A stretch of DNA of 64,000 nucleotides from Mesostigma viride (Eukaryota > Streptophyta > Mesostigmatophyceae > Mesostigmatales > Mesostigmataceae), in contig RPFO01000246.1 in assembly GCA_009746045.1 (NCBI GenBank), forward strand, positions 2,640,758 through 2,704,757, read 5' to 3'. The translations under genes and the position numbers were made by a program. Below, in pieces: positions 45,226 through 57,364 of the stretch. The stretch's first letter is position 1; every line of letters begins with the position of its first letter. The notes beneath the pieces are model-generated. The model had not been told where the DNA came from. It did not search any database and saw only the letters and a program-made list of their open reading frames with translations.

Positions 45226-48200
45226 TCCACCTGTCGGCCGAGCTGCTGAAGCCTCCCAACCCGGCGGTGCGGGAGTTTCTGCTGGCGTTCTGTAACCGTG
45301 TTCTGCTCTCCGATGAGCCTCCGCCTGCTGAGTGGCAGACGGCCATCCGAGTCATGCTGTACAAGAAGGGCTCCGCTGCTGACCCCGGTAACTATCGGGG
45401 TGCCTGCCTCCAGAGCGCCGCGCTGAAGGTCTTCATGCGCATGATGCTGCACGGGCTCCATGCTTCGCTGGACCCACACCTGGGTGAGTCTCAGATGGGT
45501 TTCCGTCGTGGCGGTAACACTGTCATGGCTGTATTTGTCGCGCGCCGGTTGATGGAGGAGGTGCGTCGCCTTCCCCCTGACAGTTTGCCGCTGGTCTTCA
45601 TTTTTGTCGACTGTATCAAAGCCTTCCACGCGGTACTCTGGGAGGCTCTTTGGGCCATCCTAGCTCTGGATCGCGTGCCACCTGCATTTATTGCTGCCAT
45701 GGCTATATGAGGGATCACAGGCAGTAGTGCGGACTGCGGAAGGCACCACCCCACCATTCCCCCTTTCACCACGGGGTGTGGCAAGTTTGTCCCCTGTCCC
45801 CATACCCGTTCATAATTGTTGTGGATCACGTCATGCGTCAGGTACGTGCACGCTTTACCGCTCTGAAGGGGTTCGAGCCTGGCTTGGACATCCTTAACGA
45901 TCGTGAATACAGCGGCGTTGGCCCTGGTTACCGCCTGTCCGACCTGATTTATGCGGATGATACCACCCTCATCGAGCGCCCCGAGCACATTCAGACCTGG
46001 CTGGACAGTGTGGGCTTGGACGCGAGGGCGAAGGGTTTGGAGTTTAGTGTCAAAACCGAGGCGATGGTAATTGGGGCTACCAGTTGCCCGCCACGGCCGC
46101 TGCTGCTAGACGGGACGGAGGTCCCGTTCGGTGATCGCTTCACACTGCTGGGGAGCATGCTCCCCGACACCGCCGACGATGTGGACACCCGCATCGGCCT
46201 GGCCTGGGCTAGGCATCGTTCGCTCAAAACATACTGGCACTCGAAAACCCTGGGCAAGGACCGTGCGCAAGCGAGTGCTCTTCAAGGTCCCAGTCCTCAC
46301 AGTGATCACGTATGGCGCCGAGGCATGGACGCTCACGGACCAGATGGTCGCCCGGCTGGACGGCACGGTTTCCAGGATGCTCCGACAGGTCCTGAACGTA
46401 TGGTTTTCAACACATAGGTCGTTAGAGTCTTTGTATAAGGGTATGCCTCGCATTACGGACGAGATTAGGCAGCGCAGGATAGCATATTCGCAGCACATCT
46501 TGCTCGCACCAGTCAGGTAGACACCGCCCTCGGTCTGGCTGGCCCCCAGCGGCTTGGCCAGCCAGGGCGGCATATCCTGACCTGGCTTGGCCCCAAGGAC
46601 ATTCCGAGAAAGATTGGTAAACCTGCCATGAACTATACACAGCAGTTGCTGCCCGACCTAGTGGTCCCAGCTAAGTTTGAACACCGCATTTCCTCCTCTC
46701 TTGCTTGGACTGCTATGCAGAACTAGCAGAGGTGGCAGACCACTGTCCAGGCTCACACGCCAACCCCTGTGGTCAAGCCCCCCCCCCCCCCCCGCAGGAA
46801 GAAGGGGCACTTTGCTGAGTAGTTAGGATTTTCTAGACTAGTTAGGATTTTCCACATTAGCTTAAGGGGACTCGGCGCGGCGAATATTTTCCGCGCCAAA
46901 AAAATTCCGCGGTACCCTCCGTACCGTGAAAAGTGGGTGCACGGTGCGCGCACCCCTTGCGGAAGTGGCCATGGCGACTGCTTTTAGACGAAACGTGACA
47001 AATCTGGCTCGCGGAAAGCAGAAAAAATGCTCGATTCTTGGAGAAAATTAGTTACTGATTCTAATTTATGGTGGGATGGTTGCGATCTATAATGTCGCGG
47101 GCTCTTTTTCTTTACCATCGGCAGGGGGGGTCCGGCCTGAATTTCTGTCGGGATGAATAAAGTATAATGGATGCCTGCAGGTGTGATTGTCGATTGTTGC
47201 CAGTTTTGATGGTCCTAATGGAAGCTAGTTTAATGATGTTTCTAAAGCCGTAAAAATTCCAGCTGCTATCTTTACCTTTCCCGTCATTTTTCGGTAAGAT
47301 AACATTAGGCCTGCGCGATGCGCGCGCCCGACCTCTCCATGAAAGGGTGGCCTGTCTTGTGCGCCTGGGCACGAATAAATGCCCGTTATGGTACGTTCTT
47401 GTATTAAACGTCCTAAGATAGCGCTTTCCTGCTTTCTTAGCTCTTTGAGCGTAAGCTTTTTGCCTTCTTTCCGGCCAGATGCAGCCATGAAGTTGCGGGT
47501 CCTGGCGCTGCATCGCTGGATTCCTGGATGTTTTTAAGCAAGTTCGTCTGTGACGTGCCTGGCTTGCTGCAGCGCGTGGCCCACAACCTGTCAGGAAGGT
47601 GTAATGCTTTTGTTTCCATGCTTCTCTGAAATTTCTTTTGCTTTATAGACAGTTGTGTTCGAGGAAATTCACGCGGTCTTCCTAAGCAGCGGCATCATTT
47701 TCCCCAGACACTGACGAGCTGGCACCTGTCTCCTAAAGAAAGTGGCTCGTGCTTGTTAGAAAGGAGGCAGTGCGCATTTTGCGGGACACAATGCTTTGGT
47801 GGCACATGCGTCAGGTAGGTTGTTCCAATGGTCTCTTCACCTTTCCCACTGAGTAAATGATAGCCTTTGTCATGCTAACCAGAGCAGCTAGCCACAGGTT
47901 GGCTGGATAAAAAGTCAGCTTATTTTCTCTTTATATACTGCGTGTGTGGTCCTCCACATGTCCGGCTTGTTGGGCATTTTGGAAGAGGGTTTTTAATGTG
48001 TTGTTGGGTGGAACAACTTGGTTGTTGGCACAAAATAACACATTATTAGCCTGAGATAGGCATGACATATGCTGCTCAGGCGTGTCGTCCTACCAGCCTT
48101 GTTGTTAAGGGTAGACTCACAAGGCTGGCTGTGCCAATGGAGGGGTGGGGCGTATGACGCTCCGGACATCCTCCTCACACTCCGTGATCAAAGTGGGCAT

Positions 48201-48880
48201 GTTTTTGGGTGTCTAGGGTAGCAAAACAGATGTCATTTTGGCTCAGCACTAGCTCAATTCTCTTTTAGCGTCTACCCAGGTGGCATCACAGGAAAATCAA
48301 TAACTTGAGCTACGCTTGTCAGAATGAGCTCAAACTTTGGGGTTGTGTTTCCCCCCACTCAGTGGAATTTAAAATGTATGGATGACCCAATCTGATGTGT
48401 TAATGATTTGATTTTTTTTTTTTGGCTGAAAAAAGTACCCATTTTGCGGAAAAATTAATAACTCAAACAAATGTGACCATTTTGGCCATGTCAGTAAATA
48501 GCCCAGCTTTTTAAAAAGTGGGGGAACTTTGCAAAAATGTATGGGCAGGTCATTTGGATAAGTGGTTTGTCTTGGGCAAAATATCTCATAAATAGCGTCT
48601 TTTTCTATTTTTAGCTCGCCACCGGTGCGTGGTTGGGGGTAGTACCCCCAACTAGTGGTGGCATGAATGTCCAAACATCATATTTATGGTACTCAATCAT
48701 CACTAGATGGTTCCCGAGTGCATTGGAACTGATACTCATTTAAGTCAGTTTTTCAGGCTTTTGGACGTGCGAGTCCCCTTAATTCGAGTTAGCTTAATTA
48801 GTTAGGTATCGCGGCTCGATCCGCTCACCTCCAATCCAGCAAGGGAATATGTGCTACATGATCTCCTGTAGTGTAGATTA
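45226..48880 (+). mobile_element. Degenerate LINE, copy C, interrupted in its 3' UTR
   Basis: Better preserved sister of copy B. One frame (45267-45710) has the RT entry WQTAIRVMLYKKGSAADPGN, then YRGACLQSAALKVFM, GFRRGGNTVMAVFVARRL and FVDCIKAFHAVLW (normally F.D..KAFD.V). After a frame change LIYADDTTLIE gives the catalytic YADD, then VKTEAMVIG, FGDRFTLLGS and, in another frame, VLTVITYGAEAWTLTD. The 3' UTR is split: it stops at TTAA (46862-46865) and resumes at TTAA (48779-48782) with CGAGTTAGCTTAATTAG and GTGCTACATGATCTC. The 5' end is truncated. Dead element. Confidence 0.88.
46866..48778. mobile_element. TTAA-flanked element with GGGGACTCG ends, 1.9 kb
   Basis: Bounded by TTAA on both sides (46862-46865 and 48779-48782), with ends GGGGACTCG and CGAGTCCCC, a 9-bp terminal inverted repeat. 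It interrupts LINE copy C, whose 3' UTR continues on the far side. TTAA target duplication is the hallmark of piggyBac-type transposition. No transposase is visible; the longest open frames are 133 codons (47112-47513 minus) and an overlapping 87-codon Lys/Arg-rich frame (47225-47488 minus). So it is likely non-autonomous. The superfamily assignment rests on the TTAA only. Confidence 0.7.
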
Positions 48881-50966
48881 GTCAGGCTTAGCCTAGCATG
48901 TGGCCCACGCGCATGTGCGCCCATAACGGCCCCCATGGATGTTGTCTACAGAATTTAGCCAAGCCCTGCCTATAAAGGGACCCCCATGGATGTTGCATTA
49001 AGAATTTCGCCATGCTATGCCATGCAGAGAGATGCTCTCTGTAGAGAAGCCATGTCCTAGCTCTTGTATAGCCATGATGATCTTCCCCACCTATGACAGG
49101 CTCCCCTTCGCTGGGTGCTGCCTGAAACTCTGGGTGGTGCAGGTGCCCTAGTGCACCTAGAGCAAGTGTTGTTTACATTCCCACCCTTGCAGGAAGTAGC
49201 TTAGAATGTATGATAGGCCATATGCCCCTTCTCTGGGCTATGTGCTACATATACTCCCAACGGAGTTATGTTACAATTCAATTCAATTCAATTCAATGAT
49301 CTCCTGGAACGGAGTCATGTTATAATATAATACTAGTATAATTTAATGTTGTAGTCTTGTGCCTAATTAGCAATCACCGTGTGTTGCATGTGTGCACAGG
49401 AAAGGCTGCATCTGTCTCCTAGGTAATTATTAGCATAATTAACTAATAAATACACAAATGAATGTGTTTAATTGACAATTCAACACATTTTCAGGGTATG
49501 GTTACTTTTTCCTCATGTTTGCCTTTTTTCGGACTTTCAGACTTATTTTTTGTAAACTTACCTACCTCATGCAAAATTCCCAAACGTTAGGGCAAAAAGC
49601 CCCACTTTCCGGTGTACAGTGCAATTGCCTAAAAAACATCAAGGAGACAACATGATCAAGATGTTTGGGACTATATATGGACATGCTGGCGTTGCGCCAC
49701 TTCTTTCGTGATATCATGTACGTTACCCGCGCGAGGACGCACTTCCAATTACAACTCCTACATAGCTCCCATCATTTACTGGGATTTTCGCGTAGACCTA
49801 CGGCTGAGATTCCAGGATTGACTCCGGCGTGACCACCAGGATTGACTCCGGCGTGACCACTTCCAGTCATGATGGCCTACATGGTGTCATGCATCTTAAG
49901 GTTATGTTACCCCGTCAAGGTTAACTTACCGGACGGTTTTTCGTACCTATTCGAGTTTAGAGTTCTCCACTTGTCTTCTCCGTCCCGCAACACATGGTTT
50001 TCCGTGTTGTACACTTGTCTTCTCCCGGTTAGGGCTAAGTTTTGCAAAAAAAAGAAGTCCATAGTCCAAAGTACTTTTTCCTCCTGAACATTGTGCATTT
50101 GAGCCGATGGCACGGTCACTTGTATGCTTCGTAATTCATTTCAGGGTCCGGTTTGCCGCACATGCGCTTCTGGATACTTAGTTGTATAATTTGGGCATGC
50201 CGCTTATCATCAGCACGTACCATCATAGGCAACAAAGATTACAACAGGCAGGGCACCTAGGCGCATGCACGCACCGCCTAGGTAGACATGCATGTCACCT
50301 GTAGGGCCACATTGCAGGCCTCCAGTCCGGCGAGCCTGCTTGCCACCTCGTCACTTGCATTAGGAGCTGGCCCGAAGACCGCCAAGCGACGGAAGGGCGC
50401 GCACCCGCAGATTCCGTGACCAACTAGATGCAGACATGGGAGGCATCGGCATCTCCTTTGAGATTGTATGGTGAAGAGTAGCATGGCAACAGGCTGTAGA
50501 GGCCGATGGGCCCCCTAGCACTTGGGAAGGCACGCGTCACCCTCCATGGGCGCACCAGGAAGCCCGGCCGGTGCCCCTAGAGTAGACTGGGCGGATAGAC
50601 GCCTAGATGATTCGGTTACCATAAACAGGAATAGTTGTCTCACTTAACATACGTCACATTTTCACCATCATTGTTGCAAGGGTTGATGCTCCGCAGCTCC
50701 TCCATGGGCTAGCTGCATGATCAGCTGCATTTAATTAATCAATAAATAAAAGTGCACATACTGACATGCATGACATGCCTGTCAACTCGGCCTTCAAGTT
50801 GCGAAACCCTTGATCCGAGTCGTGTTGCCGCTCATGTACCGGCCGAGCAGGCCCTTGGACACAAGCCAGCCAAAGAAAAACTAGGTAAGGGCGCCACCAA
50901 GCACGGCGAAGAGAGTGTCTGCCATGTGTTCATATTTGCATTGCGCGGTGCAATACAGGTTACTCC
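48881..50966. other. Repeat-derived and unassigned sequence
   Basis: A second LINE-like 3' end (TGTGCTACATATACTCC, CGGAG(T)CATGTTATAATATAA) lies at about 49236-49350, with a short CAATT repeat (49273-49294). Between it and copy C the phrase CCCCCATGGATGTTG occurs twice (48930-49000). From 49,380 to 50,960 I see no gene. Confidence 0.4.
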
Positions 50967-51419
50967 CTATTCCCTCAATATCTTAGACATCGGCCTTCCT
51001 TTTGCCAGTTCGTCCACCAGCTTGTCCAGATATCTTACCTGCTGCGTCAACGGGTTTTCAATCTCCTCCACCCGGTAGCCACAGATAACACCCGTAATTT
51101 GCCGTGCTTTGGGGTTCAACACAGCCTGCTGAAAGAACGACTCAAAGCTGGCTTCTTCTTCAATACGACATTGCACTTGTTCTTCATCAAAGCCCGTCAA
51201 CCATTCAATGACTTGGAGTAATTCGTCCTTCGTCCGGCCCTTCTTCTCGACCTTGGCAAGGTAGAGCGGATAAACCGAGGCAAAGCTCATTTTAGCAAAA
51301 CGCTCATTGTGCTTGCCGCCATCTCCTTTCGCCTTTTTGGTATTGCCTTGCTTGACGTCATGATCAGCTCCCCGCTTGGAGGCTCGCTCTTTCGAATCGT
51401 CTGTTTTCTTCTTGCCCAT
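50967..51419 (-). CDS. DUF2200 family protein with Lys-rich N-terminal extension
   Basis: Intronless, 150 codons. From residue about 44 it reads like the bacterial DUF2200 family along its whole length: KMSFASVYPLYLAKVEKKGR, ELLQVIEWLTGFDEEQVQ, FESFFQQA, GVICGYRVEEIENPL, then RYLDKLVDELAKGRPMSKIL at the C-terminus. The biochemical function of the family is unknown. The first 40 residues (KKK, KERASKRG, KKAKGDGGK) are strongly basic and are absent from the bacterial proteins I recall; they could direct the protein to the nucleus or bind nucleic acid (inference). Lack of introns next to intron-rich genes, and a mainly bacterial family, suggest horizontal transfer. Confidence 0.85.
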   Translation of the reverse strand: MGKKKTDDSKERASKRGADHDVKQGNTKKAKGDGGKHNERFAKMSFASVYPLYLAKVEKKGRTKDELLQVIEWLTGFDEEQVQCRIEEEASFESFFQQAVLNPKARQITGVICGYRVEEIENPLTQQVRYLDKLVDELAKGRPMSKILRE

Positions 51420-52429
51420 GTTAAGTAGGTGTATTGCCTAAATAGCGACCTTCGGTGACTCGATGCCAACTGCCGCGCCGACTGCCATGGAGGACTGGTG
51501 TTGCATAAACTTGATTCCACACCTTGCCCTATGACTTACGAGTGAGGGCCTGAGGGCTGATGAGCGTCGAGCAGAGGTTTACAAGCACGTTTTACGGTAT
51601 CAAGTTGGTTAAGCAACATCCACGGCCATAGCATACATAGGCTGAGATGCCTAGGCTGTCTACCTCTACATACTGTTGAGAGTGTATCAATATTGCACCT
51701 TGTGCCCTCGCAGGCTCGAAACCGTACTTGCCAGGTTTGGCGGGAACGTTGCATGCAGTTGTCACGCGCCACGTGGGCTCCTACCATGCCATGCCATTGC
51801 TGTACGACGTCACTGGTGGTTTATGTCTTAGGGCTGTAAGTCTGTAACAAAAAGCCGAGGAAATGCAGCGAAGAAAGCCATGGTGGCGGCATGTAAGGTA
51901 TACCGGTAGCAGTTTGCGAGGTTGATTCGCAAACAATTAGACGCAAAGTGATTTTGAACACTACGGTAGCTTTTCAATATCATCTGAAGTACGCTATAAT
52001 GCACCGGCGGATCGTCTAAGCCACCTCAGCGTATTTTATCAGCCAGATAGTTGTCGATGCTTCGTCGGCCGGGGTGGCATTCTTTCTTTTTCTGGTTCTT
52101 TGACCGAAACCCTTTAGCTAATTTTTTTCTTGCAGCGTTGTTTTTCTCCGGGCAGTGCCGCGTAACTCCTGTGGCCACGTCAAATTCGCGTGTTACATTC
52201 GCACATCTCCTCCTGGCCATTTATGCCCCATGCGAGCCCCGCCACAGCGTTTACTTATGAAGCGCGCAAAACCAAAGTAGTGTAAACAAGAAGGTGCTGC
52301 GTTTGCGAGCAGGGCAATGAACCATATCGTATTTCTTAACCGCACTACCCTTTTTTTCTCTAGGAAGTTACCCAGTCGTTTCACGTTGGTTTCGCAGAAT
52401 CTGATATCGAACTTAGGCAAGCCATTCAG
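51420..52429. other. No supported gene
   Basis: Divergent upstream flank of the DUF2200 gene, then AT-rich sequence with a T-rich tract around 52070-52150. Only short open frames. Confidence 0.3.
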
Positions 52430-53185
52430 TTGTGGTATGGTACACGTCGAGGCGAGGATACCAAATAATTCCAACCCTCGTTTTTGCGAGGGGAGAGGAC
52501 AGCTGCCTCTGCAAGATTCTCGTGAGCATGTACGTTTGTAGAATGCGTTGGAGATACCCCCGGCTGGCGTTGGTTGTCATGCCTAAAGGAGCCATATCGG
52601 AATGGGCTCTTCTGCTTGGTGGGTTGGGGCATATGTGCGGTCCCCAAATGTGCTGTCCCCATTGCCGAGAATTGCTGGTTGGCAAGTAAAGCCCCTCCAA
52701 TTTGCGCATTTCTGTACTAGGCGTGTCAGCAGCAGGCTGCCGCTAGCAACTAGGAACTTATTTTAGAGTGTGTCACGGGTACCCTTGCCCTCACCTCCTT
52801 CAGTTGCGCCATGCGATGAACATGCGTCCTACAGTGAATGATCATGTCGCTGATGCGGCGTGTTGTCTCCTATCACTGCCCCGCCCACAGCTTATGCCTT
52901 AAGAAAGGTGGCAGCACGCCATTGGTGCAAGCACATCATTAATTCTCCCCGCCGCCTAGCATTGTTGGTACTTGAGCTAGCACTTGAGGAATTCACATTC
53001 TGTTTGCAAGGATTCCGTGATAACACCGCACCATAATTTGTTTGGGAGGGGCGTACTCGCAATTTTGGGGGGGATCTCCATGTGGAGGTGCCTTGTCCCT
53101 TGGGTTTCATGGGGATAGCAATTGAAGAACATACAGTCACGCTCATGTGCTACGCACATGTGCGGCCGCTCCACGATGTAGACAC
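52430..53185 (-). repeat. Dispersed repeat, about 0.8 kb, copy 2 (inverted)
   Basis: The reverse complement matches 31970-32740 in order and spacing (see copy 1). The two copies are about 20 kb apart in opposite orientation. Confidence 0.7.
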
Positions 53186-53902
53186 CTCCACCTATGGGAG
53201 GGTCCCCTTGTCCCATCACAACGGTCCACTGGCAAACTTGCGCGCTACGCGTGCATGCGCCCGGCACCGATGCGGCGCGACCCGGACCTATGTGATGTCC
53301 ACAACTGCTTGAGGATGCAGGGCTTCTGGGACTATCCGTACTCCACGCCCGCATGATTGACAAGGAGAAATGGGCTGCCATCTGCGATAAGCACCTTCCT
53401 GAGGGGTTGTTTAATCTCCTGAGGGGGTGTTTAATCTCCCCACAGGCCCCACGGCCCATTGCTAGCCAGGGTAGAAGTCCGCAGGTGTAGGTTATTGCCC
53501 CTGTCTGATACTCAGAGGATCTATAGCCGCTACACTACCGCCTCCTCTGCAATTACAGCTAGCAGAGGATAACTGGTATCAGTGGTATGAGAATTATATC
53601 CCCCTCCAGTGACTATGTGGTTGGGGCATTCATGATGCAGACAATGTTCGGAACTTTCGTGTAATTATTTTTCTAATGATCTACTAGCATAACTAGTACT
53701 CCATGGCATTAATTAATTAATTAATTAAACTCGTGCTCCCGTTGGCATAACTAGTACCCCGTGGCATGCCCATGCGCATGACACATAAGTTCTTACTTAC
53801 GTACACATGGGATGGGAGGCCATGGCTTGCTCGCTAGCTACACTCTAGAAGTATTGTGCACATTGGCTAAGTAAACTCTTTCACTCACTTTCCTCCAACT
53901 CT
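53186..53902. other. No supported gene; 3' flank of the EF-hand gene
   Basis: Contains a tandem phrase TGAGGGGTTGTTTAATCTCC / TGAGGGGGTGTTTAATCTCC (about 53400-53440) and TTAATTAA runs (53708-53728). No coding signal seen. Confidence 0.3.
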
Positions 53903-55215
53903 CTAATTCTGGCCAGAAGAATGCTCCTTGATCAAGAATTCTATCATTTTGCGAGTGATTGTGAGGACTTTGACAGGGTCGGGGTCAAAGATGCCCCCAG
54001 GGGAGAAGACGCCACCAGTCAACTCTGCCTTCTCCTCTGTCGTTGCCTTTGTGCCGTAGTAATCCTGCGGGCCCACCGCGGCTTCCACGAGCCCTGTGGC
54101 CCCGAAGCCGAGGATAAATGGGATCCTGCAAGGACCCTCCAGCGTCGTCGAATTCCCGCTTAAGAGCGCGAGCGAGGGTTCCACGCACTCAGGGGGCAGC
54201 GAAGTCCTAAGCATCTCGCCGGCCCACCCCATGCCGACCACAAACACGTTATCAACAGTCAGCGGCAAGCCTCGCTCCACGACACTCGAAATCGTCGAGC
54301 GAATCAATATAAAGAACAAGATATCGGGATCTGGGCCGCTAGAGATCACCACGGGTGCTGCCTGCCCTCGCCCCTTGTAGCTCATGGAGAAGGACGTGTT
54401 TGTGGGCCGAGTCACTGCAAACTCCTCGCCGCGCGGGCTGTAGAAGCGGACATTGTCGGTACCGTACCACTTGAAGCTCTCGACCGTCATCTTGCGCAGC
54501 GAGCGCTGGTAGATGAAGGAGATGCTCTGGATGGTCGACATCTCGTCAAAAGGGAGGTAGCCGATGCGGGGGAGAGCAAACTCTGTGGGAGAAAGGGGTT
54601 GGCATACAGGGTGAATGCAGGCAGGGGGCCAGTGAAACGCATTCTCTGCCCTTGCATCTAACGAACCAGTTCACGGTGACAGGACAGTGCTCTTAGGGCA
54701 TTGTGCCAAAAGTCAATCTCTAGGGGGCAAGACTTACCATACAATGCAGTGGCGGTCTTCACCACCGCGCTGCCGTCCTTCTTCCGCATGGTGTAGCCGC
54801 CGAGGTCGGCGCCCTCCTCCACCTCGGAATCTTTCGAAATTGCATTGGCCCAGATGCTAACGCCCAGAATGACCCCACCGCAGGACACGATAAGCACTGC
54901 CAGGATAATCATCCACAAGCCTCTCGTCTTGTAGTCCCTGCGAAGTCTCACGTGCTCCATTGCAGCGCCTTGAAGCTCTAAGCTGGACAGGGTGCCGTCG
55001 CCGTCCAAATCCCATTTCCTCATCCACTCGGCAGCGAGCTGTTTCGTCTTGCTCAACTGCTCCGCAATGCCAGCAGTGGACAAGGACATCATCTTCTCGA
55101 GTTTACTCTCCAGTAAAGAGTGGGCAATCGACTTGAGTTGTACCTCGTCGGCATTCTCCAGCTCCCTTTCCGGAATCTGACGGAAGGATATGTGTTTTGA
55201 TGAAAGCTGCGCCAT
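53903..55215 (-). CDS. Single-EF-hand, single-pass membrane protein of unknown function
   Basis: Two exons: complement(54738-55215) and complement(53903-54582), joined in phase 1 across a 155-bp GT-AG intron (donor GTAAGT, acceptor CCCACAG); 385 codons. Start chosen at 55215 because the product begins MAQLSSKH in a hydrophilic segment; an upstream in-frame ATG at 55305 is possible. The N-terminal 97 residues are helical-looking, with one canonical EF-hand loop D69-E80 (DLDGDGTLSSLE). A strong transmembrane segment follows at about 100-122 (WMIILAVLIVSCGGVILGVS), then a mostly beta-rich C-terminal domain of about 260 residues (RGEEFAVTRP, GGVFSPGGIF) that I cannot place. Calcium binding through the single hand is likely; the role is unknown. 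Confidence 0.8.
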
Positions 55216-55544
55216 GACGTGCAATGCCACTATTAATTCTGAACGTATACCGGCAACGATTACACGGGCACGAGGATGTGGGAAACGGAACGCGAAGTCT
55301 AACACCTGATCTTCGTTAGTCGGCGATCTGCAGCGGCTACAATGCCGTTGCGGATCTTAGCAGCCATCCCCGCCATAGCCTGTGCTGGGCGTCAGCGCCA
55401 CTTGTCGGGGTAAGCAAGATCTTTCCATGTTTAAATGGTTTTTTTATTAAGTTCCACCTTCACCCTCGTGAATCACGGACCCTGCGTAGTTGTTACGTCT
55501 TGTTATTTGTTATGCACCTCGCCGTAAGAATCCCTGAAGGATAG

Positions 55545-55850
<306 letters not shown>

Positions 55851-56046
55851 GCTGCGTTGCTGCATGGCTGCCGGCCTGGGAGACAACAACAACAACAACA
55901 TTACTGCAGTGTTGCTGCTGCGTTGCTGCCTAGTCCCGAGTCCCGACGCGAGTAGGACTAGCTTATGTAGGGGTCAAAGTACCCTAGTACAGTGTATTAT
56001 ATTCAACGATGTACCATAAGGCAGGACCCGCTGTACAGTAGCTCCA

Positions 56047-56200
56047 GTCTCTGCTGCCCATGTGCGGCGTGGGCAACGACAACAACAAGTTTTCCGGGTA
56101 AATGGGTATTTGTTATTAACCAATTGGAATATCGTTAGGTTAAGAGGTACCACGTATCGACCAGCACGTAACGACAACAACAAGTCAACAACAACCAGTC
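56047..56200 (+). mobile_element. (CAA)n-tailed retroposon end, plus copy, split by a LINE fragment
   Basis: TCTCTGCTGCCCATGTGCGG, CGTGGGCAACGACAACAACAAG is interrupted at 56090-56169 by a minus-strand LINE fragment, and the tail resumes with the duplicated AACGACAACAACAAG. Confidence 0.65.
56090..56169 (-). mobile_element. 80-bp 3' fragment of the L1-like LINE, with 15-bp target duplication
   Basis: The reverse complement equals the 3' end of the LINE at 56381-61896 (GGTCGATACGTGGTACCTCT ... CCCATTTACCCGGAAAA). It is flanked by AACGACAACAACAAG at 56075-56089 and 56170-56184, so this is a genuine 5'-truncated insertion. Confidence 0.9.
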
Positions 56201-56461
56201 TCCACACAGTATTACTAAAATCCCTTGTCGGACCAATGGCGCGGGAATTAACTCAACTCAACTCGACTTGCCGTAAGAACGTAAGAACCGGGTTTAAGAA
56301 TCTTGCAGTTCTTGGATGTAGATACCATTGAAATTTCCCGCGAGATCTCTGACGTTGATCAGTTGATTTACCGCGGTCCCACTCAGATGCGTTCCATACT
56401 GGACTGCATGTTGCAATGCAGCTATGGCGGCGTGAGGGCTAGCAGGAGCCAGAGTTGACCA

Positions 56462-57326
56462 TTGGCGACCGGAAGGATACCAGCTGATTCGTCGCAAAAA
56501 GGTGCGTCTAACGAACTCTTTTTTGCCTGGAACAAAGCCGTCACTGAAACGGTGCGGCCAACAGGCGCCCGGCTTGCAAGGTGCAAACCCGGCCCTGTAG
56601 CCACACTGTTTTCAGTGACGGCCTCCCTCCCATGGCTGTTTCATAGCGAGGCTAGGCCAGGATACGAACACCCATTGGCAATGTGGCGCTGGCACGGGCC
56701 AGCCCCTTTGGATGGGCCAGTAGTTACCCCGGGGCCTAGTCTCCTACAAAAAGGAAAACCCTTTAACAGGCGCTGGGACTATGGAATAGTCCGTGCCACA
56801 CACGGTGATTGGAAATCGCCCAGACACCTTTTACAACACCAGCCGACATTACATGGACAAGGATGTAATGTGGCTTTAACATCTCAGCTCCCCCTAGATG
56901 CAAAGGTAGCCAGCCGCGATGACTTACTAACACGTTTTCTCTCCTTGTTTCCGTCCCCTCCTCACCACCAACGCAGGGCCGGTGCTACAACTCCATGGCT
57001 ACATACACACCCGCTACCACAGCAGACAAGGTCAGCGGAAAAATCATATGGAGCCCAGCCATGGTTGGAATAAGGTGGCGAGGGAGCAAGCTTTTGAGGT
57101 ATCAGGCATCCACCCAGGCAAATTCATCGAGGTCCCCCGGCGCACCCCTCCTCCAGCGGCCGCCGGTGCCTCCCCGGCAGAGGCCGACGCAGAACCGACA
57201 CAGGACAACTCCGATGCGCTGGCCGTCACCACCCCGCACCCCAACCTCCCGTCCGATCTGGGCCTCTCCGACATGGAAGCGTCGGCGACACCGGCTACCG
57301 GCAAGCGCCGCGACCGCGACCCCTGA
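56462..57326 (+). CDS. LINE ORF1 (nucleic-acid-binding protein), frame change near 57060
   Basis: The frame from ATG 56462 runs 203 codons; a second frame (to 57326) supplies a Pro/Ala/Glu-rich tail (GIHPGKFIEVPRRTPPPAA ... GKRRDRDP). Together they fill the slot before ORF2, leaving 38 bp between. I see no zinc knuckle or coiled coil, so the ORF1 call rests on position. The change near 57060 could be a base error or a true lesion. Confidence 0.5.
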
Positions 57327-57364
57327 AACCAGATAAGACCTCTGCCTTCCCACGACATCATCCT

